Part shown: in pieces, positions 27,099 to 35,930 of the stretch | How positions within the stretch are numbered: the stretch's first letter is position 1 | Layout: the number at the start of each line of letters is the position of its first letter | From: CAZSSM01 sp964609385 | GTDB taxonomy: Bacteria; Planctomycetota; Planctomycetia; Isosphaerales; Isosphaeraceae | NCBI GenBank assembly: GCA_964609385.1 | Contig: CAZSSM010000046.1 | Location: 1-57,374, forward strand | Reading direction: 5' to 3' | DNA length: 57,374 bases | Program-made: the position numbers and the translations under genes | The notes under the pieces: model-generated | The model's input: the letters and a program-made list of their open reading frames with translations, nothing else | What the model was told of the DNA's origin: nothing | Database searches by the model: none

Positions 27099-27341
27099 GA
27101 GGCGTGCCCGCCCGATCTCCGATACCTGGTCGAGCACGGTGAATTGCCCCATGCGTGAACCATTCGCTGCGTCTGGATGCGATCAAGGTCCAAGCGGCTG
27201 GGGACCCAGGCGTTTTTCGTCGTCACGTGGGTCCGGTCGCCGTATCATCGACCCACTGACGAGCTTGGAGCCATCTCCGGCTTCGGGCCGGTCTCGGACG
27301 AGAGCAGGGTTGGAGATCTCGGATCATCCAGGAGGACATCG

Positions 27342-28940
27342 ATGCCCGGCTGGCCAACGAGGACGGGTCTGTGGATCGCGCGGATCGGAATGCTCACCGC
27401 GTTGCTGATGTCGACCCCCTGCCCGATCGCGGAGGCGTCGCACCAAGAAGGAGACGACGGAGCCGCTGAGCACCCGAACATCGTCCTGATCCTGATCGAT
27501 GATCATCGGCACGACGCCTTGGGGTTCTTGGGCGAGCCGTTCCCGTTCCTGGAGACGCCGAACCTGGATCGCCTGGCGCGTGAGGGGGCCTACTTCCCCA
27601 ACGCCTTCGTGACCACCTCACTCTGCTCGCCCAGCCGCGCCTCGATCCTGACCGGGCTCTACGCCCACAATCACGGTGTTGTGGATAACTACAATCCCGT
27701 CTCCGATGACCTGACCTTCTTCCCGGAGCAGCTCCAGGAAGTCGGCTACCGGACCGGGTTCATCGGCAAGTGGCACATGGGCGACGTCGACGACCCCCAG
27801 CGCGGCTTCGACCACTGGGTCGCCTTCCGCGGTCAAGGCACGTACTACCCCGACGGGCGCGGCACATCGCGGGTCGTCCCTCAGACCAGCAACGATGGAT
27901 TCAACATCAACGGGGTTGAACGGGTTCCTCAGACCAAGTATATCACCGACGAACTGACCGATTACGCGATTCAATGGATCGATGAGATCGACCGCGACCG
28001 CCCGTACTTCCTATACCTCTCGCACAAGGCGGTTCACTCCGACTTCGTGCCCGCCGACCGGCATCGTGGACGGTACGACTCGGCCGAGGTGACGCTCCCC
28101 TCGACGTTCCGGCTCGACGAGGAGTTGGCCCGCTGTAGGCCGCGCTGGGTCCGCGACCAGCGCAACAGTCGCCACGGCGTCGACTTCGCCTACAACCTCC
28201 CCGCGTTCGACCTCAAAGCCTACATCAAGCGCTACTCCGAGGCGCTCTTGGCCGTCGACGAGAACGTCGGTCGGCTCCGCGAGTTTCTGGAGCGGAAGGG
28301 TGATTTGGACCGGACCGTGATCGTTTATCTCGGCGACAATGGGTTCCTCTTCGGCGAGCATGGCCTGATCGACAAGCGGGTCGCCTACGAGACGTCGATC
28401 CGGATCCCACTGCTGATGCGTGGTCCGGGCCTGGAGCCGGGTTCAGTCGTCGAGCCATTGGTGGCCAACATCGACATTGCCCCCACCCTGCTCGAAGCCG
28501 CCGGCGCGGAGGTCCCCCCGGGCCTCGACGGCCAAAGCGCCTGGGACGTCGCGCGGGGCGAAGCGACTCGAGGACGCCGTGAACTCTTGTATGAATACTA
28601 TTGGGAATGGAACTACCCGTACACCCCGACGATCCACGCCCTGCGTACCGATCGATATAAGTACATCCGACCCTACGGGGTCTGGGACGTCGAGGAACTC
28701 TACGACCTTCAAGCTGACCCCGAGGAGTCGACCAACCTGATCGCCGACCCGGACTACCGCGAGGTCTCCGATAACCTGAAGCGCCGACTCTTCGAGCAGC
28801 TCGCCGCGTCGGACGGCGAGGCGATGCCGTTGCGCGGCGATCGCGGCCGGCAATTCCCCTGGCGACATCCCGAGCGGAGCGACATGGCCCCGTTCCCCGC
28901 CCGGCTGGAGCGGACCAGCGAACCGCCGGCGCGCCCTTGA
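27342..28940 (+). CDS. Type I sulfatase (S1 family)
   Basis: A 532-residue secreted sulfatase. ATG 27342 is preceded by AGGAGG 6 nt upstream. Residues 1-32 form a signal peptide. The metal site ILIDDHRHDALG (Asp53/Asp54) and the sulfatase signature LCSPSRASILTG (Cys95, to be converted to formylglycine) are intact. GFIGKWHMGD, SHKAVHSDF and VIVYLGDNGFLFGEHGLIDKR supply the remaining His, Lys, Asp and Asn ligands. The C-terminus has the family's ALRTDRYKYIRP. It removes sulfate esters from algal or host glycans in the periplasm or outside. Activity needs a formylglycine-generating enzyme; the only FGE-like gene in this window is broken (53515-54308). Confidence 0.95.
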   Translation: MPGWPTRTGLWIARIGMLTALLMSTPCPIAEASHQEGDDGAAEHPNIVLILIDDHRHDALGFLGEPFPFLETPNLDRLAREGAYFPNAFVTTSLCSPSRASILTGLYAHNHGVVDNYNPVSDDLTFFPEQLQEVGYRTGFIGKWHMGDVDDPQRGFDHWVAFRGQGTYYPDGRGTSRVVPQTSNDGFNINGVERVPQTKYITDELTDYAIQWIDEIDRDRPYFLYLSHKAVHSDFVPADRHRGRYDSAEVTLPSTFRLDEELARCRPRWVRDQRNSRHGVDFAYNLPAFDLKAYIKRYSEALLAVDENVGRLREFLERKGDLDRTVIVYLGDNGFLFGEHGLIDKRVAYETSIRIPLLMRGPGLEPGSVVEPLVANIDIAPTLLEAAGAEVPPGLDGQSAWDVARGEATRGRRELLYEYYWEWNYPYTPTIHALRTDRYKYIRPYGVWDVEELYDLQADPEESTNLIADPDYREVSDNLKRRLFEQLAASDGEAMPLRGDRGRQFPWRHPERSDMAPFPARLERTSEPPARP

Positions 28941-29058
28941 GACCGAGAGGATCCGGAAACCACCGGACCCGTTGCCCGATCGGCCGTCGGTTCGGCCTCG
29001 ATGGAGTCGTCGACGTCGGACGTCGACACCAACGCGAACGTGTTCAGGAGTGACTTTG

Positions 29059-30165
29059 ATGGCTTCAACAGACGATGCCTTGACGCAATTGGACCACTAC
29101 CGGCTACTGGGTCGGACCGGGCTCCGGGTCTCGCCGCTCTGCCTTGGGACGATGACCTTCGGGAACGACTGGGGCTGGGGTACGGACGAATCGACGAGCT
29201 GGCAGATCTTCGAGCGTTATGCCGATCGAGGCGGGAACTTTATCGATACCGCCGACTTCTACACGTATGGGACCAGCGAGCGGTTCATCGGCCAGTTCAT
29301 GAAAGGGCGGCGGGACCGGTTCGTCCTGGCGACGAAGTACACGCTCAAACGCGCTGAGGGCGATCCGAACGCCTGCGGGAACCACCGCAAGAGCATGATG
29401 CGGGCCGTCGAAGCGAGCCTAAAGCGCCTTGAGACCGACTACATCGACCTCTACTGGATGCACATTTGGGACTTCACCACGCCCGTCGACGAGTTGATGC
29501 GGGCCTTCGACGACTTGGTCCGTCAGGGCAAAGTACTCTACATCGCCTTGAGCGATACGCCGGCTTGGAAGATCGCTCAGTGCCAGACCTATGCCGAAGC
29601 ACATGCCTTGACCCGAATCGCCGCCACACAGGTCGAGTACTCGCTGATTAAGCGCGACGCCGAGCGCGATATCCTCCCGATGTGCCGCGAGCTCGGGATC
29701 GGTTTCCTACCCTGGTCGCCGCTGGCCGGTGGGATCCTGGCCGGAAAATACTCGGAGGAAGATATCGCCAAGGAGCAACAAGATTTGGCCAGCGGTCAGG
29801 TCAATTTCTTCGACCGAGCGACACGTGTCCTCGGCCTAGACATGACCAAGCTCGAGGCCGCCGAGGCCATCAAACGGGTCGCCGGACAGGTCGGACGTTC
29901 CTCGGCTCAGGTCGCCCTGAACTGGCTGCTGACCCGCGACGGAATCACCTCGCTGATCCTCGGCGCCCGGCGGATCGAGCAGCTCGACGACAATCTCGGC
30001 TGCATCGACTTCACGCTCGACCCCGAACAGCGTGACGAACTCGACCGACTCAGCGCGATCGCCTACGGGTTCCCCCACGATTTCCTGGACAACCCAATGG
30101 TTCGCGGCATCGTCTCGGCCCACACCTCCATCGAGAACTGGACGCGGTCCCGCGCCGGCTCGTGA
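29059..30165 (+). CDS. Aldo/keto reductase
   Basis: A 368-residue cytoplasmic NADPH-dependent oxidoreductase with AGGAG 8 nt before ATG 29059. The (alpha/beta)8 AKR fold carries the complete catalytic tetrad: Asp63 and Tyr68 in FIDTADFYTYG, Lys93 in LATKYTLKR and His135 in DLYWMHIWD. The C-terminal cofactor clamp LILGARRIEQLDDNLG is present. It belongs to the YghZ/tas-like branch and would reduce an aldehyde or ketone of unknown identity. It follows the sulfatase by 118 bp on the same strand and may be co-transcribed with it. Confidence 0.93.
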   Translation: MASTDDALTQLDHYRLLGRTGLRVSPLCLGTMTFGNDWGWGTDESTSWQIFERYADRGGNFIDTADFYTYGTSERFIGQFMKGRRDRFVLATKYTLKRAEGDPNACGNHRKSMMRAVEASLKRLETDYIDLYWMHIWDFTTPVDELMRAFDDLVRQGKVLYIALSDTPAWKIAQCQTYAEAHALTRIAATQVEYSLIKRDAERDILPMCRELGIGFLPWSPLAGGILAGKYSEEDIAKEQQDLASGQVNFFDRATRVLGLDMTKLEAAEAIKRVAGQVGRSSAQVALNWLLTRDGITSLILGARRIEQLDDNLGCIDFTLDPEQRDELDRLSAIAYGFPHDFLDNPMVRGIVSAHTSIENWTRSRAGS

Positions 30166-30265
30166 ACGACGTGAGTGACCCCGGCGAGCCTCCATCTCCC
30201 CTGACCAATGAAAAAGTGCTCATAAATAGATAAGATTGGTTTCACCGGGCCGTTGGCCAGATGAC

Positions 30266-30300
30266 GGGGCTTCGCCGTGACGCGAAAATGGCGAAGCCCC
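30266..30300. terminator. Bidirectional terminator hairpin
   Basis: GGGGCTTCGCC (30266-30276) pairs with GGCGAAGCCCC (30290-30300), an 11-bp perfect stem with a 13-nt loop, between two convergent genes. No T tract follows on the plus strand. Confidence 0.7.
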
Positions 30301-30376
30301 TATCAAGTGTCTTTAGTAAACGTGTGAGTGGTCGAGAATATTATATGTGGCCGCCGAATTCGATGACCACAACAGG

Positions 30377-31876
30377 TCAACGAATGACCTTGCGGCTGAA
30401 GGCGACGATGAACAGGCCCCAGAGCAGCGTGCCCATCAGCGACTCGGTCATCAGGACCAGGTTCATCCACCCTTTGGAGGTTTCGCGGAGTCCCCCGAGG
30501 CCGTCGGTGAAGGTTGAGACGCTGGTGAACAGGCCGATGACGATCCGATTGGCCAGGCCGTACTCGTCGTCTGACCCGATCAGCGGCAGGCGGACGCCGA
30601 TCCCCGTTCCCGGCGCGAACGGGAGTTGTTCCAGCGGCAGCATGCTGGGGAAGAGGAAATACACGACCGCGAAGCTCAGGATGAGCACCACCGCCGCGCC
30701 CACCGCACTCATCGGGCTGGTCCCGTAGCCGCAGCCGACGTCCAGTAGCAACCAGTCGAGGAACCGACCCAACTTGATCCAAGGGCGCCACCAACTGCTC
30801 GGCCGCGCCCGTCGACGGCTGATCTTGAACCGATAGAAGGCCCAGTCCTCGTCGTCGTGGCGATGGAGCGCCTCGTAGTTCCGCTTCAAGATCCCATACT
30901 CGCGGGCGGCGGTGGCGAAATCCCCCTCGTTCTCGCTCCGGAGCCGGCCGGTCAACTGCGACGGCTCGATGAGGATCCGCTCGGCCACTGCGTTCTCGAA
31001 GGCGAAGGCCAATGTCTCGGTTTCGATGATCGCGTCCAAATATGCGAAGTCGTGCAGCTTCGCCTTCGACAGGTCCAGCAGTCCGTGCAGCTTGATTTGG
31101 TTCAGCGAGCACTTCTTCTCGACTGTTGAACCGCGCATCAGGAGGTCGCTGAGAACCTCACTGCTCTCGAGGTTAAATCCTTCATGAGCGTGGAAGTTTC
31201 GGAAGTCCAACGTCCCCTCGAGCCGACAGTTTCGCAAGTTGAACCACTTATGGAATCGGGCGGCCCAGAAGTCGACGCCGCCCAGGAATTTCCATTGGGA
31301 GATGTTCACCTCGTCGAGGAACTCGGCCCCTCGGGCCGAGAATTTCCCTTCAACGATGCTTCTGCGCATCGTCATCGCGCCGATTTGGCAGCCGTGAATA
31401 TCGAAATCGCCTAAGAAACGGCATCGCTTGCGTGATGAAGAGAACCGATCAACGGTCGTGTTGGTGAAGGTCAACGACTTGTTGAAGGTCGTCTCGTTGA
31501 GTTCGAAGTGGCGAAGTGTCGATGCGACGAGCTCGACCTCCCCCTTGGAAATAACCTTCTGGAAGGAGAGCTGATCGATCCGGACGTTCCGGAATCTCAA
31601 GGGGTGCTCGAAGGTGCCGCTCAGGGTGAGCCGACCGATCCGGACATTCTGAATCAGCTCGCCGCGCCGGAGTTTCTCCAGGGCTTCCTCGTTCGACATG
31701 CGCGGTCGGGTTCGTCCCCGCCCCTTCCCGGCGTCGGTCGATCGCTTGTCCGCAGCGACGATCTGCTGGTTCTGAGTCGGTGTCGGAGCATCATCGGGCG
31801 ATGACGCGTCCGACTCCGAGGTGGCGATCGGCGAGTTGGTCTCTTCGGGCGTTTCGACCGGTTCGGTCTGGCTCAT
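30377..31876 (-). CDS. Pentapeptide-like repeat protein fused to a pore-like two-TM domain
   Basis: A 499-residue protein. Residues 1-60 are hydrophilic and disordered. About 75-300 form a beta-ladder resembling degenerate pentapeptide repeats (LRFRNVRIDQLSFQ, LTFTNTTVDRFSS, GKFSARGAEFLDEVNIS, LDFRNFHAHEGFNL). A helical linker follows (about 320-370, EYGILKRNYEALHRH). The end has a helix at 389-412, a re-entrant-like segment FTSVSTFTDGLGG (about 450-462) and a helix at 470-495 ending FSRKVIR, the layout of a two-TM potassium-channel pore. The TVGYG filter is replaced by TFTDGLGG, so K+ selectivity cannot be assumed. A GAGGAAG lies about 13 nt before the ATG. Confidence 0.7.
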   Translation of the reverse strand: MSQTEPVETPEETNSPIATSESDASSPDDAPTPTQNQQIVAADKRSTDAGKGRGRTRPRMSNEEALEKLRRGELIQNVRIGRLTLSGTFEHPLRFRNVRIDQLSFQKVISKGEVELVASTLRHFELNETTFNKSLTFTNTTVDRFSSSRKRCRFLGDFDIHGCQIGAMTMRRSIVEGKFSARGAEFLDEVNISQWKFLGGVDFWAARFHKWFNLRNCRLEGTLDFRNFHAHEGFNLESSEVLSDLLMRGSTVEKKCSLNQIKLHGLLDLSKAKLHDFAYLDAIIETETLAFAFENAVAERILIEPSQLTGRLRSENEGDFATAAREYGILKRNYEALHRHDDEDWAFYRFKISRRRARPSSWWRPWIKLGRFLDWLLLDVGCGYGTSPMSAVGAAVVLILSFAVVYFLFPSMLPLEQLPFAPGTGIGVRLPLIGSDDEYGLANRIVIGLFTSVSTFTDGLGGLRETSKGWMNLVLMTESLMGTLLWGLFIVAFSRKVIR

Positions 31877-32110
31877 GGTTTCGACTCGACTTCCTCAGCG
31901 GCTTTGATACGTCAAGGTCACCCCGATCCGGAGTCAGTTCGTCGACCGGGGCGGAATCTTGCCAGGTTTTTCGATGGGAGTTCGCGAGGTATGTCCCAGC
32001 GATGACTCTCCCTCGTCCCGATTCCGACAGCGACTCACATCCGACCATAGACGATCCAAGGTGATTCGAGCATCGGCCACGTCGAGTTCGGGAATAGGAT
32101 GATGTGGATA

Positions 32111-33151
32111 TCAGTCGAACTCGTCGGTCCCCTGCACCCATGCGGCGTCGACGTTGGGGAAGGCTGCGCGTGCCTCGGCGACCAGCTTCGCTTCCTGCCC
32201 GTGATAGCGCTGGCTGAAGTGGATGAGGATGAGACGATCGACCTTCGCGTGGGCGGCCAGCTCGCCAGCGCGGGTGGCGGTCAAGTGGCGATGTTTCTCG
32301 GCTTGGGTTGCCTGGGCTTGGGCGTAGAAGCTGTCGCAGAACAGGATCCGTGACCGACGCGCGAGGGAGAGCAAGGCCGGCTCGGAGGTGCTGCTCCACG
32401 CCGTGTCGACGATGTAGGTTAGCCGGGACTGCGGGCGCTTGAGGAAGTAGCGATCGGCCAGGCCACGGAGGGGGAACTGGCCCCCTTCGATGGAGATCAT
32501 CGTGTCGTCGGGCGATTCATTTCGGAGGTGAGCCAGCACCTCACCGACCCATGGTCCGGGCCGGAGCGGTCCGTCACGGAGCTTGCTCCGATCGGGGTGG
32601 TAGCCGGTCTTCTCGATCAGGGCGAAGCCCAGGCACGGGACAGTGTGGTCCAGGTGTGCCGCCTCGACCCTCAGCACATCGTTCTCGTGGATCGTCGGAC
32701 CGGTCCAGGGGGCCTCGATCGGCTCGGGCGGCGGGAACCGCTTGGGGCAGGACAGCTCGGCGCTCCGGGTGTGGTCGTGATGGATCTCGACAACGTGGAG
32801 CACGAGCTTCATGAACGGGAAATACGGAAACTCGTAGCTGGTGATTCTCTGATAGACTCGGTCGATCGTTTCGGGTGGCCCGTAGACGTGGAGTGTTTTG
32901 TCACGATCGAGGTTGGCGCGGAGGACCCGGTCGAACCCGACGAAGTGATCGATGTGATGGTGGGAAATGAAGACCGCCTCGAGGTCACTGAGCCGCCCCG
33001 CATCCAAGGCGCTGTTCTCACCGGCGTCGAAGAGCAAGGCATCGTTGCGCCCCGGATAGTCGACGAACAGACCAGGGTCCCCGACCGAGCCGTTGACCAG
33101 CCGCAACTCGCAGATGGAAGTGGGTTTGGAGCCGGGGCGTGACTTGGCCAT
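32111..33151 (-). CDS. RNase Z-like metallo-beta-lactamase-fold hydrolase
   Basis: A 346-residue cytoplasmic enzyme. The MBL metal motif FISHHHIDHFVG (His64, His66, Asp68, His69) is intact. Later ligands lie in HLDHTVPCLGF (a tRNase Z-typical block), TYIVDTAW and RLILIHFSQRYHG. These match the ribonuclease Z/arylsulfatase branch, which cleaves the 3' trailer of tRNA precursors. The exosite region between about 150 and 215 differs from classical short RNase Z, so another phosphodiester or sulfate-ester substrate is possible. It ends a probable three-gene minus-strand unit with the two small membrane proteins upstream (46 bp from the nearest). Confidence 0.85.
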   Translation of the reverse strand: MAKSRPGSKPTSICELRLVNGSVGDPGLFVDYPGRNDALLFDAGENSALDAGRLSDLEAVFISHHHIDHFVGFDRVLRANLDRDKTLHVYGPPETIDRVYQRITSYEFPYFPFMKLVLHVVEIHHDHTRSAELSCPKRFPPPEPIEAPWTGPTIHENDVLRVEAAHLDHTVPCLGFALIEKTGYHPDRSKLRDGPLRPGPWVGEVLAHLRNESPDDTMISIEGGQFPLRGLADRYFLKRPQSRLTYIVDTAWSSTSEPALLSLARRSRILFCDSFYAQAQATQAEKHRHLTATRAGELAAHAKVDRLILIHFSQRYHGQEAKLVAEARAAFPNVDAAWVQGTDEFD

Positions 33152-33196
33152 ACTGAATGGTCTTTCGTCGAGTCGGTCAGGGATTGGTGGACCGGA

Positions 33197-33658
33197 TCAT
33201 CGACGGCGTCGGCGCGTCGATTTCTTGCGTCCGCCTCCACCCGGTTTGATTGCGTCGCGCAGCGAGGAGGTCAGCTTTTCGGCCTGCGCTTCCTCGGCGA
33301 GATCGCGTTCCGGGTCATCGTCGATCAGCCTCCGCTCGTAGAGCTTGGCTCGGTCGCGGGCCACGACCTGGTCGTGCTTGAGCCGGTGGAGTTCGCGGAG
33401 CCGGCGCTGGGCCTGGTTGGGTCGCGATTCGAGGGCTCTGAGCCCTGCCGCCCACGCCGCGCTGAGCAAGAGCACCAACAACGCCGGCGATAGGTCGAGC
33501 CCTTTGGTCAAGCCGGCCAACCGGATCGCCAGGAACGTCAGGGCACCCAACGCGAAGGCCCGCAGGCTCGTCGAGGCCAGGCCGAAGCAGAGGTATTCCA
33601 GGGCCTCGACATATCGGGTCAGTCGACCGGGAGTGGTGTCGGGCGTCGGTTCGCTCAT
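33197..33658 (-). CDS. Small membrane protein, two hydrophobic helices and basic tail
   Basis: A 153-residue protein starting MSEPTPDTTPGRL. Two hydrophobic stretches (about 29-52, FGLASTSLRAFALGALTFLA, and 58-73, SPALLVLLLSAAWAAGL) are followed by a long charged, helical cytoplasmic region. It ends in a Gly/Lys/Arg-rich tail (KPGGGGRKKSTRRRRR) that could bind nucleic acid or acidic lipids. A much longer frame runs upstream to 34432, but that part overlaps the next gene and has shadow composition. No family is recognised. Confidence 0.6.
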   Translation of the reverse strand: MSEPTPDTTPGRLTRYVEALEYLCFGLASTSLRAFALGALTFLAIRLAGLTKGLDLSPALLVLLLSAAWAAGLRALESRPNQAQRRLRELHRLKHDQVVARDRAKLYERRLIDDDPERDLAEEAQAEKLTSSLRDAIKPGGGGRKKSTRRRRR

Positions 33659-33720
33659 CGCGGTAAGGTTCCCGGAGAGGAGTTGATGGGATTCGTCTGT
33701 GTTGTGGGGGGCGAGTCGGC

Positions 33721-34224
33721 TTACGGATGAGGCGTCGCGCGGGTCGGATCGTCGGGTTCGAGCTGGGCCGGCCAGATCGCCGCGAACGGGACGAACGCGA
33801 GGCAGCCGATCAGGAACCCGATCCAGAGCCATTCCGGCTTGAACACCGAGACGACCAAGGCCGAAAGGACTCCTAGGCTTAGCGTCGCGTCGACCAGCGA
33901 GCGACAGAGCACCGGGCATGGCGGGACGAAGCCGGGTTGCTCGAAGAAGAGCCCGCCAATAAACCGCAGCGCACGCCCCCCGGACGACTCCGGCTCGTCC
34001 TCGATGTCGCGGTCGGTCGAGTGGGGCATGTAGAGGCGCAGGGCGGTCTTCTTGGCCAGCGGCCCGAAGATCGAGTGCAGCAGGACGACGCCCAGGGCGA
34101 TCATCAGCAGGTATGGGACCACGGCCGCTGCGCCGATCGCCAACACCATCAAGGCCAACGCCGCCAGGCTCCTCGTCAGCCGCGCCAGGTTGGTCGGGCG
34201 TGGGGTTCTGGGGGATCGAGTCAT
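33721..34224 (-). CDS. Membrane protein of unknown function
   Basis: A 167-residue protein with a basic N-terminus and hydrophobic helices at about 17-33 and 35-50, and a further pair at about 112-128 and 130-147, with a charged loop between (HSTDRDIEDEPESSGG). A four-helix topology is likely. No family is recognised. It is the first gene of the unit with 33197-33658 and the RNase Z-like gene, which suggests a linked role. Confidence 0.6.
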   Translation of the reverse strand: MTRSPRTPRPTNLARLTRSLAALALMVLAIGAAAVVPYLLMIALGVVLLHSIFGPLAKKTALRLYMPHSTDRDIEDEPESSGGRALRFIGGLFFEQPGFVPPCPVLCRSLVDATLSLGVLSALVVSVFKPEWLWIGFLIGCLAFVPFAAIWPAQLEPDDPTRATPHP

Positions 34225-34583
34225 GTCGGAACTCCTTCGAGACGCTCAATGATCGGTCGAGGATGTCGGTCCGATCGAAGGATGTCAAACCAAATAAGTC
34301 CCGAGACTCGTGATCGAGACGACGACCGTCGGCGAGCGATCCAAAGTCCAGCGCCTCTGCGACGGCGTACCGCAATCGCGACGCCAATGCCAACGGAGAC
34401 GCTTCGACCGCCGGGCGAGCGGTGGTGGTCACTGGATCCCGAGTGTGCTCCGAACCCCTCGGGCCTGGTCCCGGACATCCTCAACGGAGATGATTGGGTC
34501 TTCAGGCGCTCGACTGACCGGTCCGACCCGGCCGGCATCGAGTTCAACGTGTTGACGTGATAGGTTTACTCGGGAGTCGGTCC
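34225..34583. other. Divergent intergenic region upstream of the MscS gene
   Basis: No gene is confidently supported. A frame from ATG 34387 to the TGA at 34558-34560 could encode 57 residues just before the MscS gene but lacks a ribosome binding site and family resemblance. Confidence 0.4.
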
Positions 34584-35864
34584 ATGCTCGTGTTCGGTCA
34601 GGCCAACGTTGGCGTGCAGATCCTGGATTTCCTCCAGTCTTGGCAGTTTCTGGAGATCTCGCTGCTGAAGTGGGGGATCTTCATCGGGCTGGCCCTGTTG
34701 TTTTCGAGCCTGATTCGGCTCGCTCTTGGGGTGATCCAAAGCCGCCTGAAGTCGCATGCGACGCAAACCGACACGTCATTCGACGACTATGCTCTGCGGA
34801 TCGTCGAGCGAATCCGACCGATCAGTGTGATCGCTGCGGGCGTCCTGCTCTCGGTGAGCGTGGTGCCGTTGCGTCCGGCTGACCAGATCGATTTCGGCAC
34901 GGTCGAGAAGGTCATCCGTTCGATCGGCCTGATCGTCCTGTTCCTGCAGGTCGGCTGGTGCGCGATGGGCCTCTTGGACGTCGCCTTGCGTCAGGGGTTT
35001 CGGTTCGCGAGGCTCAACGAGTCGTCTGCACAGACGGCCTATGGCGTGGCCCGGTTCTTTGCCTTGGTGGCGCTCTGGTCGAGCCTGGCCCTGACGATCT
35101 TGGCCGTCATCGGGATCGAGGTCACGCCGCTGCTGGCTAGCTTGGGAATCGGCGGGATCGCGGTGGCCTTCGCCTTTCAGCAGATCTTGGCCGACATCTT
35201 CTGCTCGGTGGCGATCGTCCTGGATCGGCCCTTCGAGGTCGGCGACTTCATCATCACCGGCGACGAGATGGGCACGATCGAGCACATCGGGATCAAGACG
35301 ACCCGGGTCCGAGCCCTCAGCGGCGAACAGATCGTCATGCCCAACTCGGACCTGATCGGCTCGAGGATCCACAACTACAAGCGGATGGAGGAGCGCCGGG
35401 TGCTCTTCGGGTTCGGCGTGGTCTACTCCACGCCCACGCAGACGCTTTCCGAGATCCCCCAACTGGTCGAGTCGATCATCACTGAGCGGGACCAGACCCG
35501 GTTCGACCGCGCCCACTTCAAAGGCTTCGGCGACAGTTCGCTCGACTTCGAGGTCGTCTACTACGTGACCGACCCGAGCTACAACGTTTTCATGGATATC
35601 CAGCAGGCAATTAATCTGGCGTTGTTCCGCGCCTTCGAGGCCCGCAGGATCGTCTTCGCCTACCCGTCGCAGTCGGTCTACCTGGAGCAGATCAATACCG
35701 ATGTCCGGACCAAGGTCCACCTGCTCAGCAGCCAGGCGATCCCCCAGCCACGGGCCAATGCCAACGTTGGGGCCGGAGCGGGAGCAGGGACGCGTGGTGT
35801 GACCTCAACGCCCGGCGGAAGCCAGGCTGGGTCTGACCAAGAATCGACATCGGATTCCGATTGA
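34584..35864 (+). CDS. MscS-family mechanosensitive channel
   Basis: A 426-residue inner-membrane channel; GGGAG lies 7 nt before ATG 34584. Four hydrophobic helices occupy about 22-180. The pore-lining helix and gate region (LLASLGIGGIAVAFAFQQ) is the canonical MscS TM3 glycine/alanine pattern. The beta domain follows with ILADIFCSVAIVLDRPFEVGDFI, TTRVRALSGEQIVMPNSDLI and HNYKRMEERRV, then a C-terminal alpha/beta domain. A 45-residue Gly/Ala/Ser tail is low in complexity. It would open under membrane tension to release solutes during osmotic downshock. Confidence 0.95.
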   Translation: MLVFGQANVGVQILDFLQSWQFLEISLLKWGIFIGLALLFSSLIRLALGVIQSRLKSHATQTDTSFDDYALRIVERIRPISVIAAGVLLSVSVVPLRPADQIDFGTVEKVIRSIGLIVLFLQVGWCAMGLLDVALRQGFRFARLNESSAQTAYGVARFFALVALWSSLALTILAVIGIEVTPLLASLGIGGIAVAFAFQQILADIFCSVAIVLDRPFEVGDFIITGDEMGTIEHIGIKTTRVRALSGEQIVMPNSDLIGSRIHNYKRMEERRVLFGFGVVYSTPTQTLSEIPQLVESIITERDQTRFDRAHFKGFGDSSLDFEVVYYVTDPSYNVFMDIQQAINLALFRAFEARRIVFAYPSQSVYLEQINTDVRTKVHLLSSQAIPQPRANANVGAGAGAGTRGVTSTPGGSQAGSDQESTSDSD

Positions 35865-35930
35865 GTCCCGGAAAAGTCCTGGACTTCCCCGCGATCGAAT
35901 TGCGATGAGAAACCGCCGGTCGAATCCGGA

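Noticed and set aside
33659..34432. Extension of the small membrane-protein frame upstream to 34432
   Set aside because: It overlaps the better-supported gene at 33721-34224 on the same strand, and its sequence is shadow-like.
34387..34560. 57-codon frame directly upstream of the MscS gene
   Set aside because: No ribosome binding site, and composition is not clearly protein-like; left as unsupported.
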